The notes: generated by a model from the sequence alone, not told the origin. A DNA stretch of 64,000 nt from Calothrix parasitica NIES-267 (GCF_002368095.1 NZ_AP018227.1:1136934-1200933); one strand, 5' to 3'; positions 1 to 9,359 are shown, counted from the first letter of the stretch. Numbers and translations are program-made.

Positions 1-64
1 TATTTGATAAAAAAACTTAGATTTTTATCAGCTTAAGGCAGCTATTCTGGTAGTTTAATTAACC

Positions 65-92
65 TTGACTAAGGCTTCAATGTTACTAATAG
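65..92 (+). promoter_or_regulatory. Possible sigma70-type promoter of futA
   Basis: A TTGACT at 65-70 and a TAATAG at 87-92 are separated by 16 bases, about 110 bases upstream of the futA start. The region is AT-rich, so a chance match is possible. I saw no convincing Fur box, although iron control is expected for this gene family. Confidence 0.25.
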
Positions 93-202
93 CGTTTAAT
101 ATAACGTTAAAATGTAATGCTTAGCACATAATTATTACAAGTAACGTCTGTATGACTTAACCCGGAACAGCTAATTGCTTTACTAGAGAAAAGAGAAAAA
201 AG

Positions 203-1201
203 ATGCGACAAAAATTATTATTAGTGGGATTGATTGCTTCCTCATTCATCAGCGCGGGGTGTGAAGCACTCAGCGAATCTAAAACTCTCGTTGTTTATTC
301 AGGTAGAAACAAGAAGCTAGTTTCCCCCATCATTGAGCAAGCAGAGAAGGACTTAAATCTTGATATTGAAGTGCGTTACGGTAAAACCTCACAATTGGCG
401 ATCGCACTTTTAGAAGAAGGAGAAAACAGCAAAGCTGACGTATTCTTAGGACAAGATGCGGGTGCTTTAGGAAGTTTAGAGCAAAAGCAACGTACTCAAA
501 CTATTCCAGCAGAAATACTTGAGGAAGTAGATTCTCGTTTTCGTTCTCCTACAGGAAATTGGATAGGAGTATCCGGACGCGCTCGGGTAGTTGATTACAA
601 CACAGAGTTAGTTAAAGAAAGCGAACTACCCAAAGATGTTTGGGAATTAACCGAGCCAAAATGGCGCGGAAAAGTGGCTTGGGCACCTACCAATGGTTCG
701 TTTCAGTCATTTGTAACCGGAATGCGAATCAAAGAAGGAGACGAAAAGACATTAGAATGGCTCAAAGCGATGAAAGCCAACGATGTCAAAAAATACGGGA
801 ATAACGTTGCCATAGTCAAAGCACTAGGACGTGGTGAAGTTCACGTAGGATTAGTGAATCATTATTATCTACCTCGTTTCACCAAAGATGACCCCAACTT
901 CCCTGTAGCCCATCACTTCACCAATGGGGATGCTGGTGCAATGATTAACGTTGCAGGATTAGCAATACTCAAATCCACCGACCAACCAGAAGACGCTCAA
1001 AAATTCGTCAAATACATGGTTAGTCCCGAAGCGCAAAAATACTTTGCTAAAAGAACCAATGAATACCCCCTAGCAAAGGGAGTCGAAGCGGACAAATCCT
1101 TAGTACCTTTGAGCGAATTAAATCCCCCCAAAATCGAATTATCCAAACTTGATAGCTTAGAACAAACTCTCAAGCTGCTAGAAGAAGCGGGAGTCGTTTG
1201 A
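203..1201 (+). CDS. futA: Ferric iron ABC transporter, substrate-binding lipoprotein (FutA/IdiA type)
   Basis: This 332-residue protein begins with a lipoprotein signal whose lipobox (SAGC, Cys20) would anchor it at the cytoplasmic membrane facing the periplasm. The rest matches the transferrin-like Fe3+-binding fold of the FutA/SfuA family: an early SGRN segment and the tyrosine pair in VNHYY near residue 220, which typically coordinates iron. The ATG at 203 is preceded by an A/G-rich tract (gagaaaagagaaaaaag) that can act as a ribosome site. A permease and an ATPase gene follow on the same strand, giving a complete importer. Iron repression is likely from the family's biology, but I cannot prove a Fur site. 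Iron specificity is assigned by family resemblance. Confidence 0.88.
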   Translation: MRQKLLLVGLIASSFISAGCEALSESKTLVVYSGRNKKLVSPIIEQAEKDLNLDIEVRYGKTSQLAIALLEEGENSKADVFLGQDAGALGSLEQKQRTQTIPAEILEEVDSRFRSPTGNWIGVSGRARVVDYNTELVKESELPKDVWELTEPKWRGKVAWAPTNGSFQSFVTGMRIKEGDEKTLEWLKAMKANDVKKYGNNVAIVKALGRGEVHVGLVNHYYLPRFTKDDPNFPVAHHFTNGDAGAMINVAGLAILKSTDQPEDAQKFVKYMVSPEAQKYFAKRTNEYPLAKGVEADKSLVPLSELNPPKIELSKLDSLEQTLKLLEEAGVV

Positions 1202-1276
1202 TTTTGGATTTTGGATTTTAGATTTTGGATTAATTAGTTAGAAGTTAGGAGTGAGGAGTTAGGAGTTAAGAGTTAA
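1201..1276 (+). repeat. Short tandem heptanucleotide repeats
   Basis: Two degenerate seven-base tandem repeats lie back to back between futA and futB: TTTTGGA/TTTTAGA units at 1201-1231 and GAGTTAG-like units at about 1236-1276. Such repeats are known from heterocystous cyanobacteria. The TTTTGGA type recurs at 10412-10456. Confidence 0.7.
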
Positions 1277-1372
1277 TTTTCTCCTTGCCTCCTTGTCTCC
1301 CTATCTCCCCCTCTTCCCATTCCCAATGACCCATCCCCATTCACAATTCCCACAAGAACAGGAGTATAAAAA

Positions 1373-2959
1373 GTGTCCAAGGCAGTTCGACCTCCCTTAT
1401 TTCTGACAGTTGCAGCGGTGGTAGTAGCAATTGCGATTGCTTTACCGTTGTTCTATCTGGTGTATCGCGCTGCGTATACTGGTGGGGAAGAGTTACTACA
1501 ATTATTTACCCGCCAGCAAAATCTGGTAATCTTGTTCAATAGTATTGTTTTAATGGCTGCTGTGGCTTTCTTCTCAGCCGTTATTTCCATACCTTTGGCG
1601 TTTCTGACGGTGCGAACTGATTTACCGAAGCGACGTTTTTGGTTGGTAGTGACAACTTTACCCTTAGCGGTTCCTAGCTATGTTGGTAGTTTTGCGCTAA
1701 TTGGAGCTTTTGCACCGAGGGGTAGTTTTCTCCAGCTTTTATTGGAACCTTTGGGTGTGGAAGAATTGCCTTCTATTTATGGTTGGTTTGGCGCAATTTT
1801 GGCGCTGACTTTGTTTACCTATCCCTATATGCTCTTAAGTCTGCGTTCGGCTTTGCAAGGCTTAGATCCTTCTTTAGAAGAAGCCTCTCGCAGCATGGGT
1901 TACAACGGTAGAGATACTTTTATTAAAGTAGTTTTACCGCAGCTATATCCATCGTTGATTGCTGGGGGATTATTAGTATCTTTATATGCTTTGCGGGACT
2001 TTGGTACTCCTTCGTTGATGCAGTTTGATGCTTTCACCCAGGCAATTTTTATCCAATATCAAGCTAGCTTTAACCGCGATGCAGCAGCAGCTTTATCATT
2101 GGTATTGGTGACAATCGTGATGTTAATGCTGTGGCTGGAATCTCGAATGCGTTCTCGTGCAGCTTACTACACTCGCGGTACTTCGTCATCTCGTCCGGCG
2201 AAACTGGTGAAATTAGGGAAATGGAAGATACCGGCTCTGATATTTTGTGGGTTAATTACATTTTTGGGTGTGGTACTACCTGTAATCACCATAGTATTTT
2301 GGTTAATTCAGGGACTATTAAGCGAATACGAATTTATTGATTTACTAGAACCAACAGTAAATTCAATTACCGCAGCCGGATTAGCAGCAATTGTCACGAT
2401 TTTATTTGCTTTACCAATAGCCATATTATCAGTAAGGTTCCCTTCACGAATTATTGCAATAGTTGAGCGTGCAACCTATATTTGTTTTGGCGTACCGGGA
2501 ATAGTTGTAGCTTTATCTTTGGTATTTTTTGGAGCTAATTATTTACCCTTGTTATACCAAACTTTACCGATGCTAATTTTTGCCTATTTGATATTATTTC
2601 TCCAGCAATCAATAGGAACAGTGCGTACTTCTTTATTACAGGTAAATCCACAAATAGAAGAAGCATCGCGCAGTTTAGGTAAATCATCTTGGCAGACTTT
2701 AAAGCAAATCACCTTACCTTTAGTAAGTCCCGGTATTTTAAGCGGTACTGTATTGGTATTTCTAACAGCGATGAAGGAATTACCCGCTACTATGCTGCTA
2801 TCACCAATAGGCTTTGATACTTTAGCGGTAGAAATTTGGAAAGCCACAGAAAACGTTGATTTTGCGGATGCAGCAGCAGCTTCGTTGATGATATTAATAG
2901 TATCTATGACATCAACTTTTGTTGTTCTATCCCAAGAAAAAGCTAATCAAAAGACATGA
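1373..2959 (+). CDS. futB: Ferric iron ABC transporter permease (FutB type, two fused permease domains)
   Basis: The 528-residue protein is strongly hydrophobic. It carries two copies of the binding-protein-dependent permease domain, each with an EAA-type loop: LEEASRSMGYNGRD near residue 166 and IEEASRSLGKSSWQ near residue 428. This duplicated layout is usual for FutB/SfuB/FbpB. The start is GTG at 1373, chosen because an AGGAG ribosome site ends about 8 bases before it. It should form the membrane channel for the substrate-binding protein encoded upstream and the ATPase encoded downstream. The futC gene is separated by about 360 bases, so it may have its own promoter. Confidence 0.9.
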   Translation: MSKAVRPPLFLTVAAVVVAIAIALPLFYLVYRAAYTGGEELLQLFTRQQNLVILFNSIVLMAAVAFFSAVISIPLAFLTVRTDLPKRRFWLVVTTLPLAVPSYVGSFALIGAFAPRGSFLQLLLEPLGVEELPSIYGWFGAILALTLFTYPYMLLSLRSALQGLDPSLEEASRSMGYNGRDTFIKVVLPQLYPSLIAGGLLVSLYALRDFGTPSLMQFDAFTQAIFIQYQASFNRDAAAALSLVLVTIVMLMLWLESRMRSRAAYYTRGTSSSRPAKLVKLGKWKIPALIFCGLITFLGVVLPVITIVFWLIQGLLSEYEFIDLLEPTVNSITAAGLAAIVTILFALPIAILSVRFPSRIIAIVERATYICFGVPGIVVALSLVFFGANYLPLLYQTLPMLIFAYLILFLQQSIGTVRTSLLQVNPQIEEASRSLGKSSWQTLKQITLPLVSPGILSGTVLVFLTAMKELPATMLLSPIGFDTLAVEIWKATENVDFADAAAASLMILIVSMTSTFVVLSQEKANQKT

Positions 2960-3320
2960 AAATAATTAGAGAATAGATAATCTAGTTATTATTCAGCTTG
3001 TATAATTTAGAATGAAATAAAAAGTAATTCTAATTTCTACAACTAATTAAATAAAACTGGTGGAAATAAAGCCACTAGTTTACTTCCAACATCAGAGTTG
3101 TTGTCAATAAAATTATTTATTTTGATTTACTTGATATTAGTATTGATAGATTTTAAATTTAAAACATATCTGTATCTTAACTGATTATTTTCGATTACTA
3201 ATTACCAATTCCCTGTCTTGAAAATTTACTCTTGGGGAAACCACGCCATTTGCTTCAATCCCAACGCAATGGCTCCCCAAGACCGTACTTTCCGCAATTC
3301 CCAATTCCCAAACATCCAAA
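2960..3320. other. Intergenic stretch between futB and futC
   Basis: No gene is visible. The stretch is AT-rich. At its right end an imperfect palindrome (CTTGGGGA at 3231-3238, TCCCCAAG at 3274-3281, with an inner GCCATT/AATGGC pairing) resembles other dispersed palindromic repeats in this window. It could also act as a weak terminator or leader structure for futC. Confidence 0.5.
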
Positions 3321-4361
3321 ATGCAAAAAGAAATTCTCAAATTAAAAAATATCACTAAATTCTTCGTAGAAAGTGATATTCCAGCGGTGAATAATATCTC
3401 TATAACATTACAACAAGGAGATATACTAGCCTTAGTAGGTCCATCCGGTTGTGGTAAGACAACTCTATTGAGAATAATTGGTGGTTTTGAATCTCCGCAA
3501 ACAGGAGAAGTCGAAATTGGAGAACAGAAAGTTTGTAGTCCGAATACTTGGGTACAACCGGAAAATCGCGATATTGGAATTGTATTTCAAGATTACGCGC
3601 TATTTCCCCATTTAACAGTTGAGCAAAATGTAGCTTTTGGATTGAAAAATTCCGATAAAAATCAAATTCAACAAAGAGTTTCAGAAGTATTAAAATTAGT
3701 AGGACTCGGAAAATTTGCAACACGTTATCCTTACGAACTATCCGGGGGACAACAACAACGAGTCGCTTTAGCACGTGCTTTAGCACCCAAACCAAAATTA
3801 ATGCTTTTGGACGAACCATTATCTAATTTGGATATTCAAGTTAGATTGCAATTACGAGAAGAGATTCGAGATATTCTCAAACTTGCTGGAACTTCAGCAG
3901 TTTTTATTACCCACGACCAAGAAGAAGCTTTAGCAATTGCAGACGTGGTAGGAGTTATGCGTCAGGGACACTTAGAACAAATAGGCAGACCAGAAGAAAT
4001 TTACAGCTATCCAGCATCGCGATTTGTCGCAGAATTCGTTACTCAAGCCAACTTTTTACCAGCTCGTCGTAAAGAGAATAATTGGGAAACAGAAATTGGT
4101 AGTTTTACAATCCCAGAGAATCATAGCTGCGATACAGGGGAAATTATGATTCGCCAAGAAGATTGTACTTTACAACCAGATGATGATGGTGAAGTAAAAG
4201 TTACCAAAAGAAGATTTCTAGGAAGAGAATACCGTTATTGTTTAGAAACTCCTTCCGGTAGAGAAATTCACGTTAGAACAATGACCGATACAATATTATC
4301 CGAAGGAACATTTGTTCAAATTTCAATAGCAGATGATGCAGTGAAAATATTTCCTGAGTAA
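3321..4361 (+). CDS. futC: Ferric iron ABC transporter ATP-binding protein (FutC type)
   Basis: This is a 346-residue ABC ATPase. Walker A is GPSGCGKTT near residue 41, the Q-loop is followed by DYALFPHLT, the signature is LSGGQQQR near residue 140, Walker B is LMLLDEP near residue 160, and the switch is ITHDQEEAL. A C-terminal domain of about 110 residues resembles the TOBE regulatory domain of the FbpC/PotA group. It follows the futA and futB genes on the same strand and should power Fe3+ uptake at the inner face of the membrane. ATG at 3321 is taken as start; no strong ribosome site is visible. Confidence 0.88.
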   Translation: MQKEILKLKNITKFFVESDIPAVNNISITLQQGDILALVGPSGCGKTTLLRIIGGFESPQTGEVEIGEQKVCSPNTWVQPENRDIGIVFQDYALFPHLTVEQNVAFGLKNSDKNQIQQRVSEVLKLVGLGKFATRYPYELSGGQQQRVALARALAPKPKLMLLDEPLSNLDIQVRLQLREEIRDILKLAGTSAVFITHDQEEALAIADVVGVMRQGHLEQIGRPEEIYSYPASRFVAEFVTQANFLPARRKENNWETEIGSFTIPENHSCDTGEIMIRQEDCTLQPDDDGEVKVTKRRFLGREYRYCLETPSGREIHVRTMTDTILSEGTFVQISIADDAVKIFPE

Positions 4362-4368
4362 GGGGAAT

Positions 4369-4398
4369 TAGGTAATAGGTAATAGGTAATAGGTAATG
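4369..4398 (+). repeat. Tandem heptamer GGTAATA
   Basis: Three to four head-to-tail copies of GGTAATA sit directly after futC. This is another short tandem repeat of the cyanobacterial heptanucleotide type. Confidence 0.75.
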
Positions 4399-4407
4399 GT
4401 TAATCTC

Positions 4408-4524
4408 ACATCTTGCAGCAGTGGCTCTATTCCCGGTTTCTTGTGGATTTCATAACGGGATAGTCGTACTTTCAGGAAAAGAAACCGGGTTTATTTGAGC
4501 TTCCACCCGAATGCTGCAAGATAT
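4408..4524. repeat. Palindromic repeat element (117 bp)
   Basis: Outer arms ATCTTGCAGCA (4410-4420) and TGCTGCAAGAT (4512-4522) enclose inner arms CCCGGTTTC and GAAACCGGG. The structure has no coding content and looks like a small non-autonomous palindromic insertion. It could also terminate transcription after futC. Confidence 0.6.
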
Positions 4525-4599
4525 GAGTAATGGGTAATGGGTTTTGCTGTTATCAACTTATTACTTATTACTAACTATTTTGTAAGCAATTGAAAGTAT

Positions 4600-4881
4600 T
4601 TAAGCGGTAAAGTTTGTTGCAATAATAGTTATTTTTACTTCTCCATGTAGTTGTTCGTCAATCGTCGCTCCAAAATTAATCTCAGCATCGGGATTAGTTC
4701 TTTGATAAATAATTTGAGCGGCAGAATTTACTTCCTGTAGACTTAGGCTAGAGTTACCACAAACATCAAAAATTATTGTTCTAGCTTTTTCTATAGAAGA
4801 TTTTAATAAAGGAGAAGAAATTGCTGCTACTGTTGCATCTTTTATATCTTTACCTACCTCAATCACCTTGATTTTCATCAT
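4600..4881 (-). CDS. Stand-alone FtsZ C-terminal-domain (tubulin C-terminal fold) protein, 93 aa
   Basis: The protein matches only the second half of FtsZ. AAISSPLL near residue 18, then an EVNSAAQIIY segment, INFGATID, and GEVKITIIATNF at the end align with the conserved C-terminal subdomain of cyanobacterial FtsZ (AAISSPLLE, EVNAAAE, IIFGAVID, ITVIATGF). The GTPase half and the C-terminal tail that binds division proteins are absent. The reading frame is open from ATG to stop with no decay inside, so a short functional protein is possible. It could modulate FtsZ, or it could be an undecayed duplication remnant. A palindromic element lies just upstream, beyond 4921. The homology is clear; the role is unknown. 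Confidence 0.7.
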   Translation of the reverse strand: MMKIKVIEVGKDIKDATVAAISSPLLKSSIEKARTIIFDVCGNSSLSLQEVNSAAQIIYQRTNPDAEINFGATIDEQLHGEVKITIIATNFTA

Positions 4882-4920
4882 CTGATTAAAAGCATTGCGA
4901 TAATATACAAACTTTCTTTC

Positions 4921-5099
4921 CCCTCTCCCTAATAAGGCTACGGTGTACGCACAAGTACTCTAAATTGCTTTCACAGCGTTTAGATCCCCCTATATCCCCC
5001 TTGAAAAGGGGGACTTTAATTCAGATTCCCCCCTTTTCAAGGGGGGTTAGGGGGGATCTAGGAGATGTGTGTACACCGTAGCCTTAATAAGGGAGAGGA
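4921..5099. mobile_element. MITE-like element with 28-bp terminal inverted repeats
   Basis: The ends 4921-4948 and 5071-5098 are near-perfect inverted copies (core GTACACCGTAGCCTTA). Inside, GATCCCCC and GGGGGATC plus CCCTTGAAAAGGGGG pairings let the whole 179 bases fold into one long hairpin. There is no open reading frame. This is typical of non-autonomous palindromic elements in cyanobacterial genomes. Confidence 0.65.
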
Positions 5100-5114
5100 G
5101 AGGGATGTCCGTTA

Positions 5115-5150
5115 GCGGCTAGCGGAGCGTACCGGAGGTATTGCGTGTCC
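5115..5150. repeat. Dispersed short repeat, AGCGGAGCGTACCG family
   Basis: The segment AGCGGAGCGTACCGGAGGTA (5121-5140) followed by TTGCGT recurs almost unchanged at 52631-52656. It is an interspersed repeat between genes with no coding capacity. Confidence 0.6.
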
Positions 5151-5189
5151 GTTAGGACATAAGGACAGATAAGGACAGGGTGAAGTTAA

Positions 5190-6419
5190 TTAATCCTTCA
5201 ATAATAAATAATATAATTCACCTTGATTAACAATAGCACCAGCGCGGTCTCCTGCTTCTTTACCGATACCGATATAGTAATCAACTCGACCGGGAGATTT
5301 AATTGCACCTCCGGTATCTTGGTCGAGGACGTAGCGACTAACTAAACGCTGTTCAATTTCGCCTTGATTGATAAATGGGAAACGTGCGCGTATTATAGCT
5401 AAAGCACCAGGTGGCATTAAAGATTTATCTGTAGCAATTGACCTTTCTGGGGTTACTGGAACATTAAGACTACCGATTGCAGCAGCATCTTTAGTATCTC
5501 GAAAAAAGATAAAACGGGGATTTCTAGGTAAGTATTCGTCTTGACTTTCGGGATTTTCTTCTAAATAATTAATAACTTTTTCTAAGGTAATTCCTTCTTG
5601 CTCTAATTTCCCATCTTTGATTAATTCTTTTCCCAAACTTACATATTCATGGTCGGTATTTCCTGCATAGTTAATTGAAGTAGTGGTACCATCAGCAAAT
5701 TCCAAAACCGCAGAACCTTGGACTTGAGCAATAAAAGCATCTATGCGAGATTTCAACCAATATAATTCTAAGCCTTTAAGTTTACCTTTGTCTGCTTGTA
5801 AAGCGTCTGCACCTTCCAATTCTAATCGGGTAGGATGGGGTTTGCTCCAGTTCTTAAAATCATCGGGTAAACGATAAACGGGATAGCGATATTCAGATGT
5901 TTGTTCGCGACTTGCTTGGTAAATTGGTTTGTAATAACCAGTAAATAAAATATTTCCTTGATTATCCGAACCGATAGATTTATATAATACAAATTCTTTG
6001 TTGACAGCAGCCTGTAATTCTTCAGCGTTTTGAGAATTAACAACTAATTCACGAAATCTTATCAAGCTTTTTTCAACTCTTTCTTTGGTGATTTCGGGAA
6101 TAATATATTTTTGATAAGCTGCTTTGGATTGCGATGTTTGTAGATAGCTTAAACTATTATCAATTGCTGCGAGCAAATTCTGTTTATCTCCATTTTCACC
6201 CCAAATTTGGTTATCAAGAAAATAATTATTCTTTTGCGGTAATGATGCTTGTAATAAAGGTGCTGTGGTAGAACTTGTTTGAGGTTCAGCAGTTGGTGAA
6301 GGTTGATTTTCTTGACTGACTTGCTGTTGGTTATTACAAGCTATTAGAGGTAAGCAGCAAAGATAAGTTGTCAGGATTAGCTTTGTTAATTTATGAGAAT
6401 ACTGTTGTTTAGACTGCAT
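5190..6419 (-). CDS. mltA: Membrane-bound lytic murein transglycosylase A (MltA)
   Basis: This is a 409-residue lipoprotein with lipobox LIAC, followed by a Pro/Ser/Thr-rich linker. The MltA domain starts around FTGYYKPIYQAS and extends to the 3D (Asp-triad) domain, visible as DTGGAIKSPGRVDYYIG close to the C-terminus. The last Asp of that motif is the expected catalytic acid. It cleaves peptidoglycan glycan strands to 1,6-anhydro products on the periplasmic side. I chose ATG at 6419; an in-frame TTG at 6443 would add eight residues before a normal signal peptide. It stands alone, transcribed away from the neighbouring repeats. Confidence 0.9.
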   Translation of the reverse strand: MQSKQQYSHKLTKLILTTYLCCLPLIACNNQQQVSQENQPSPTAEPQTSSTTAPLLQASLPQKNNYFLDNQIWGENGDKQNLLAAIDNSLSYLQTSQSKAAYQKYIIPEITKERVEKSLIRFRELVVNSQNAEELQAAVNKEFVLYKSIGSDNQGNILFTGYYKPIYQASREQTSEYRYPVYRLPDDFKNWSKPHPTRLELEGADALQADKGKLKGLELYWLKSRIDAFIAQVQGSAVLEFADGTTTSINYAGNTDHEYVSLGKELIKDGKLEQEGITLEKVINYLEENPESQDEYLPRNPRFIFFRDTKDAAAIGSLNVPVTPERSIATDKSLMPPGALAIIRARFPFINQGEIEQRLVSRYVLDQDTGGAIKSPGRVDYYIGIGKEAGDRAGAIVNQGELYYLLLKD

Positions 6420-6570
6420 TATTTCTGATTTTTGGGAATTCAATCCTTAATATACCTTTAGGTTTAAAAGTTTGGATTTGTTAGTATGTTATATTTTTTT
6501 CGGTAAATCAACCATAATATTCTATTGCGGTCTTAGAAGCCTATCTGATAATATAAGTTCCCAAAACCGC

Positions 6571-6607
6571 AAAATTAGAAACCCCTCTCCAAGACAGCGG
6601 AGAGGGG
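6571..6607 (-). terminator. Rho-independent terminator after moaA
   Basis: CCCCTCTCC (6582-6590) and GGAGAGGGG (6599-6607) form a nine-base-pair GC-rich stem with an 8-base loop. On the minus strand it is followed by TTTCTAATTTT, as expected downstream of moaA. Confidence 0.6.
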
Positions 6608-6643
6608 AAGGGGTGAGGTTCATCCAACCGAAAATAATATTAA

Positions 6644-7630
6644 TCAACCCCCAATCTGGGACATAGTACGACCATAAGCACCAATGGTTCCCCTATCTCG
6701 TTCTTTAAAATTAATTTCCTCTTTGAGAAATAACAAATCCCTTACTTTTTCTTTTAATAGAGAAGAATCAACTCCATTTCGTAAAGCATCTTTTAAATTA
6801 ATTTGACCAGTTTCATTTAACAAACAAGGACGCAACCAACCATCAGCAGATAAACGAATTCGGTTGCATTTATCGCAAAAACATTCTGACATTTGCGAGA
6901 TAAATCCTAAAGTACCTTTTGCTCCAGGAATTTTAAAAACATCAGCAGGACCATTTCCTTTTATATTAGATTCAATTAAGCCGAATTTTTGTGAAATATG
7001 TTCGCGTAATTGTGCTGAAGGAAGCCAAGTAGATTCGTTAAATAATTTACCATTTCCAATCGGCATAAATTCAATAAAACGAACGTGCCAATTTCGTTCA
7101 ATTGTCAAAGCTGCTAAATCAAGAATTTCTGAATCGTTGATTCCTTTAATCACAACTACATTTAATTTCAAAGGATTGAAACCAACTTCGTAAGCTGCTT
7201 GAATTCCTTGCCAAGTTTGTTCCCAACGGGACTTTCCCCCATTACCAATCATTTTGTCAAAAATTTCTGGATTCAGCGAATCAAGACTGATATTAATACG
7301 TCGCAAACCTGCATCATAAAGCGGTTTTGCTAATTTATTTAACAAAAAACCATTAGTTGTCATCGCTAAATCATCGCACCCAGCAAGAGAAGCAACTTCC
7401 CCTACAAAATCAACTATCCCCGGACGTAATAATGGTTCCCCTCCAGTCAAACGAAATTTAGTAAACCCTATGGGAATAAAAACTTTTTCCAATAGGGTTA
7501 ATAACTCTTGATAATTTAATAATTCCTGTTTTAAAAGATAGTCGAGCTTTTCACCTTCGGGAACGCAATAATTACAACGAAAGTTACACCGGTCTATTAA
7601 GCTAATACGCAGATAATCTATTTTATTCAT
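6644..7630 (-). CDS. moaA: GTP 3',8-cyclase MoaA (molybdenum cofactor synthesis)
   Basis: This 328-residue radical-SAM enzyme converts GTP to 3',8-cyclo-7,8-dihydro-GTP, the first step of molybdopterin synthesis. The SAM-binding [4Fe-4S] motif is C15-x3-C19-x2-C22 (CNFRCNYC). The C-terminal GTP-binding cluster appears as CDKC followed by 13 residues and another Cys. The chain ends in the conserved double glycine (SQIGG). Start is ATG at 7630. No other moa gene is in the window, so it appears to be a single-gene transcript here. Confidence 0.95.
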   Translation of the reverse strand: MNKIDYLRISLIDRCNFRCNYCVPEGEKLDYLLKQELLNYQELLTLLEKVFIPIGFTKFRLTGGEPLLRPGIVDFVGEVASLAGCDDLAMTTNGFLLNKLAKPLYDAGLRRINISLDSLNPEIFDKMIGNGGKSRWEQTWQGIQAAYEVGFNPLKLNVVVIKGINDSEILDLAALTIERNWHVRFIEFMPIGNGKLFNESTWLPSAQLREHISQKFGLIESNIKGNGPADVFKIPGAKGTLGFISQMSECFCDKCNRIRLSADGWLRPCLLNETGQINLKDALRNGVDSSLLKEKVRDLLFLKEEINFKERDRGTIGAYGRTMSQIGG

Positions 7631-8312
7631 ATACTTATTTTAATAATTGATTCCCAAATTGCTTAAACATTATAGTTAAAAGCTTTTGGTGTCAATTAAG
7701 AATAGAAAAATTTAAGCATACTCACAATCAAAAAATCTGCTGGGTAAGCCTTAATTCTCATTATTGTTGCTATTTTGTTTAAAAAACTCTTAAAAATATC
7801 AGCGCTTAGGAGTTTCTTGGCAATAGCGCAACTAGCTCCCACATATTGTATTTAATAAGTAATTGGCTAAACAGAAGGCTTCCTAGTTTAGATAACGTGG
7901 CTCAAATAACTCTTGCAATTATATTCGATGAGTTTCGAGTACTTACAGATACGGGTATATTCAAGATTATCCTTCATTCAAGGCTCAAATTCATATCTAA
8001 AAGTTGAGCTACTTATAAAGCTGTTGTCATTAATTGAGCATATACAAACAATAATGTCATTTCTTCACAATGATAGCGGTAAAATCTGGATTATCTTTCA
8101 TATAACGGATGAAGAAAGCTTACTTTTACTAATTAAATACTGAGGTTTTTTATAGTTGAAGTAAAATAAAACACTTTTTATCTTCAAATTCAAAATATTT
8201 CAGAATTCAGTAAATATCACCTAACTTCTGTCTTCAATAAAGCGCACAATTCAGATATCGGCTCGAAAGAGAAGATTAGAAAGAAGTTTAAAAAGAGAAA
8301 GGGATTAAAATA
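7631..8312. other. Intergenic region without a supported gene
   Basis: About 680 AT-rich bases separate the divergent moaA and PEP-CTERM genes. An open frame of 76 codons at 7913-8143 has no recognisable features or ribosome site, and I do not call it. Promoters for both flanking genes must lie here, but none stands out. Confidence 0.5.
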
Positions 8313-9113
8313 ATGTTTAAGAAGTTATTTTCTATTGCTGCTTTATCTGCTATCGCTACCGTTACATACGCTGGTTCCGCACAAGCTGCTGGTTTTACTT
8401 ATGGTTCTGGTGCTTTTCGCGATAACAATGTAACAAATGAAGGTTCTTTTTCAGAGAATGTTAATGACTTGGGTTATGAGACATTCGATTTTAATGACAG
8501 TGGTGCCTTACCCGGCAATAATAAAATAAAGTATTCTTATTCTGGAAGTAACAGCAAAACTCAAGTTGTTACAACTGATAATAAAGAAATTAAATGGGCA
8601 CCTGCTGGTGTGAATGGTGAAAAGAACGAAACCCAATATTTGCAGGTATTTAAAGGTAAAAGTGCTGTAATCGAAACAGTTAATGAAGGCGATACTTTTA
8701 ATTACTTCGGTTTAAATTTGGGAGCTTTGAGTAAAGGAAATACCCTCGAATTCTTTAACGCAGGTAATGCAGTGGAATTCAATTACCAAGATAGTCAAGG
8801 TGTGGCGAAAACTGCGACCACATTGACTTACAATATTTTGACCGCACTTGCTCCTACCGCAGCCCAACAACACGGAGGACAAACAAATGGTTTCTTCGAG
8901 TTCTTCTCTGAAGGTATGGATGATAACTTCGACAAGATTGTAATTTCTCAACTCAAAGGTGGTGGTTTTGAGACTGACAACCACACATTCCGTATTGCAA
9001 AAGGAAAATATGCACAAGCAAGCGTACCGGAACCAAGCATTGCTTTAGGAATGTTAGCATTCAGTGGTGGTATGTTCCTACGTAAGCGCAAGCAAAAAAA
9101 ATCTGTTGAGTAA
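8313..9113 (+). CDS. PEP-CTERM sorting domain protein, extracellular/surface
   Basis: This 266-residue protein has a Sec signal peptide (cleavage near AQAAG, residue 25). It ends in a classic PEP-CTERM tail: VPEPS near residue 237, a short hydrophobic segment, and a basic end (RKRKQKK). That tail is the sorting and cleavage signal of the exosortase system, which usually exports proteins to the envelope or exopolysaccharide matrix. The central 200 residues are Gly/Asn/Ser-rich and probably beta-structured; I recognise no enzyme motif. Start ATG follows GAGAAAGGGATTAAAATA. An inverted repeat about 60 bases after the stop probably terminates the transcript. No exosortase gene is nearby. Confidence 0.85.
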   Translation: MFKKLFSIAALSAIATVTYAGSAQAAGFTYGSGAFRDNNVTNEGSFSENVNDLGYETFDFNDSGALPGNNKIKYSYSGSNSKTQVVTTDNKEIKWAPAGVNGEKNETQYLQVFKGKSAVIETVNEGDTFNYFGLNLGALSKGNTLEFFNAGNAVEFNYQDSQGVAKTATTLTYNILTALAPTAAQQHGGQTNGFFEFFSEGMDDNFDKIVISQLKGGGFETDNHTFRIAKGKYAQASVPEPSIALGMLAFSGGMFLRKRKQKKSVE

Positions 9114-9170
9114 TTTGCGATTGCTTAATTTATCTTTGACATCGTTTTTGTAATCCTTTCAATTAATTTC

Positions 9171-9224
9171 TATAGTGGAAGCATCTTTCCTCTCAACAAA
9201 AAGGAACTTGATGCTTCCACTATA
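9171..9224 (+). terminator. Inverted repeat after the PEP-CTERM gene, probable terminator
   Basis: TATAGTGGAAGCATC (9171-9185) and GATGCTTCCACTATA (9210-9224) are perfect 15-base arms around a 24-base loop that itself contains a CCT/AGG pairing. There is no clear U-tract, so it could also be a small palindromic repeat. Confidence 0.5.
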
Positions 9225-9320
9225 AAGTTTAATTAATAAGAATGATTCCGAACAATTTCCCTTCTAAATTCTGTCCTGCAACCTAAACATAGGGTTTGCA
9301 GGTTTTTATTTCTGCAAAAT

Positions 9321-9351
9321 GGATTGACAGATTATTGATAACTGTCAATCC
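9321..9351 (-). terminator. Terminator of the CP43'-like gene 9360-10409
   Basis: GGATTGACAG (9321-9330) and CTGTCAATCC (9342-9351) form a perfect ten-base-pair stem right after the stop codon. On the minus strand it is followed by ATTTTGC. Convergent with the previous hairpin. Confidence 0.6.
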
Positions 9352-9359
9352 AATTTTTA

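Noticed and set aside
6472..6666. 64-codon open frame overlapping the moaA end
   Set aside because: It crosses a terminator-like palindrome and encodes low-quality sequence; it is a chance frame.
7913..8143. 76-codon open frame between moaA and the PEP-CTERM gene
   Set aside because: It has no ribosome site, no family resemblance and a composition like the surrounding non-coding DNA.
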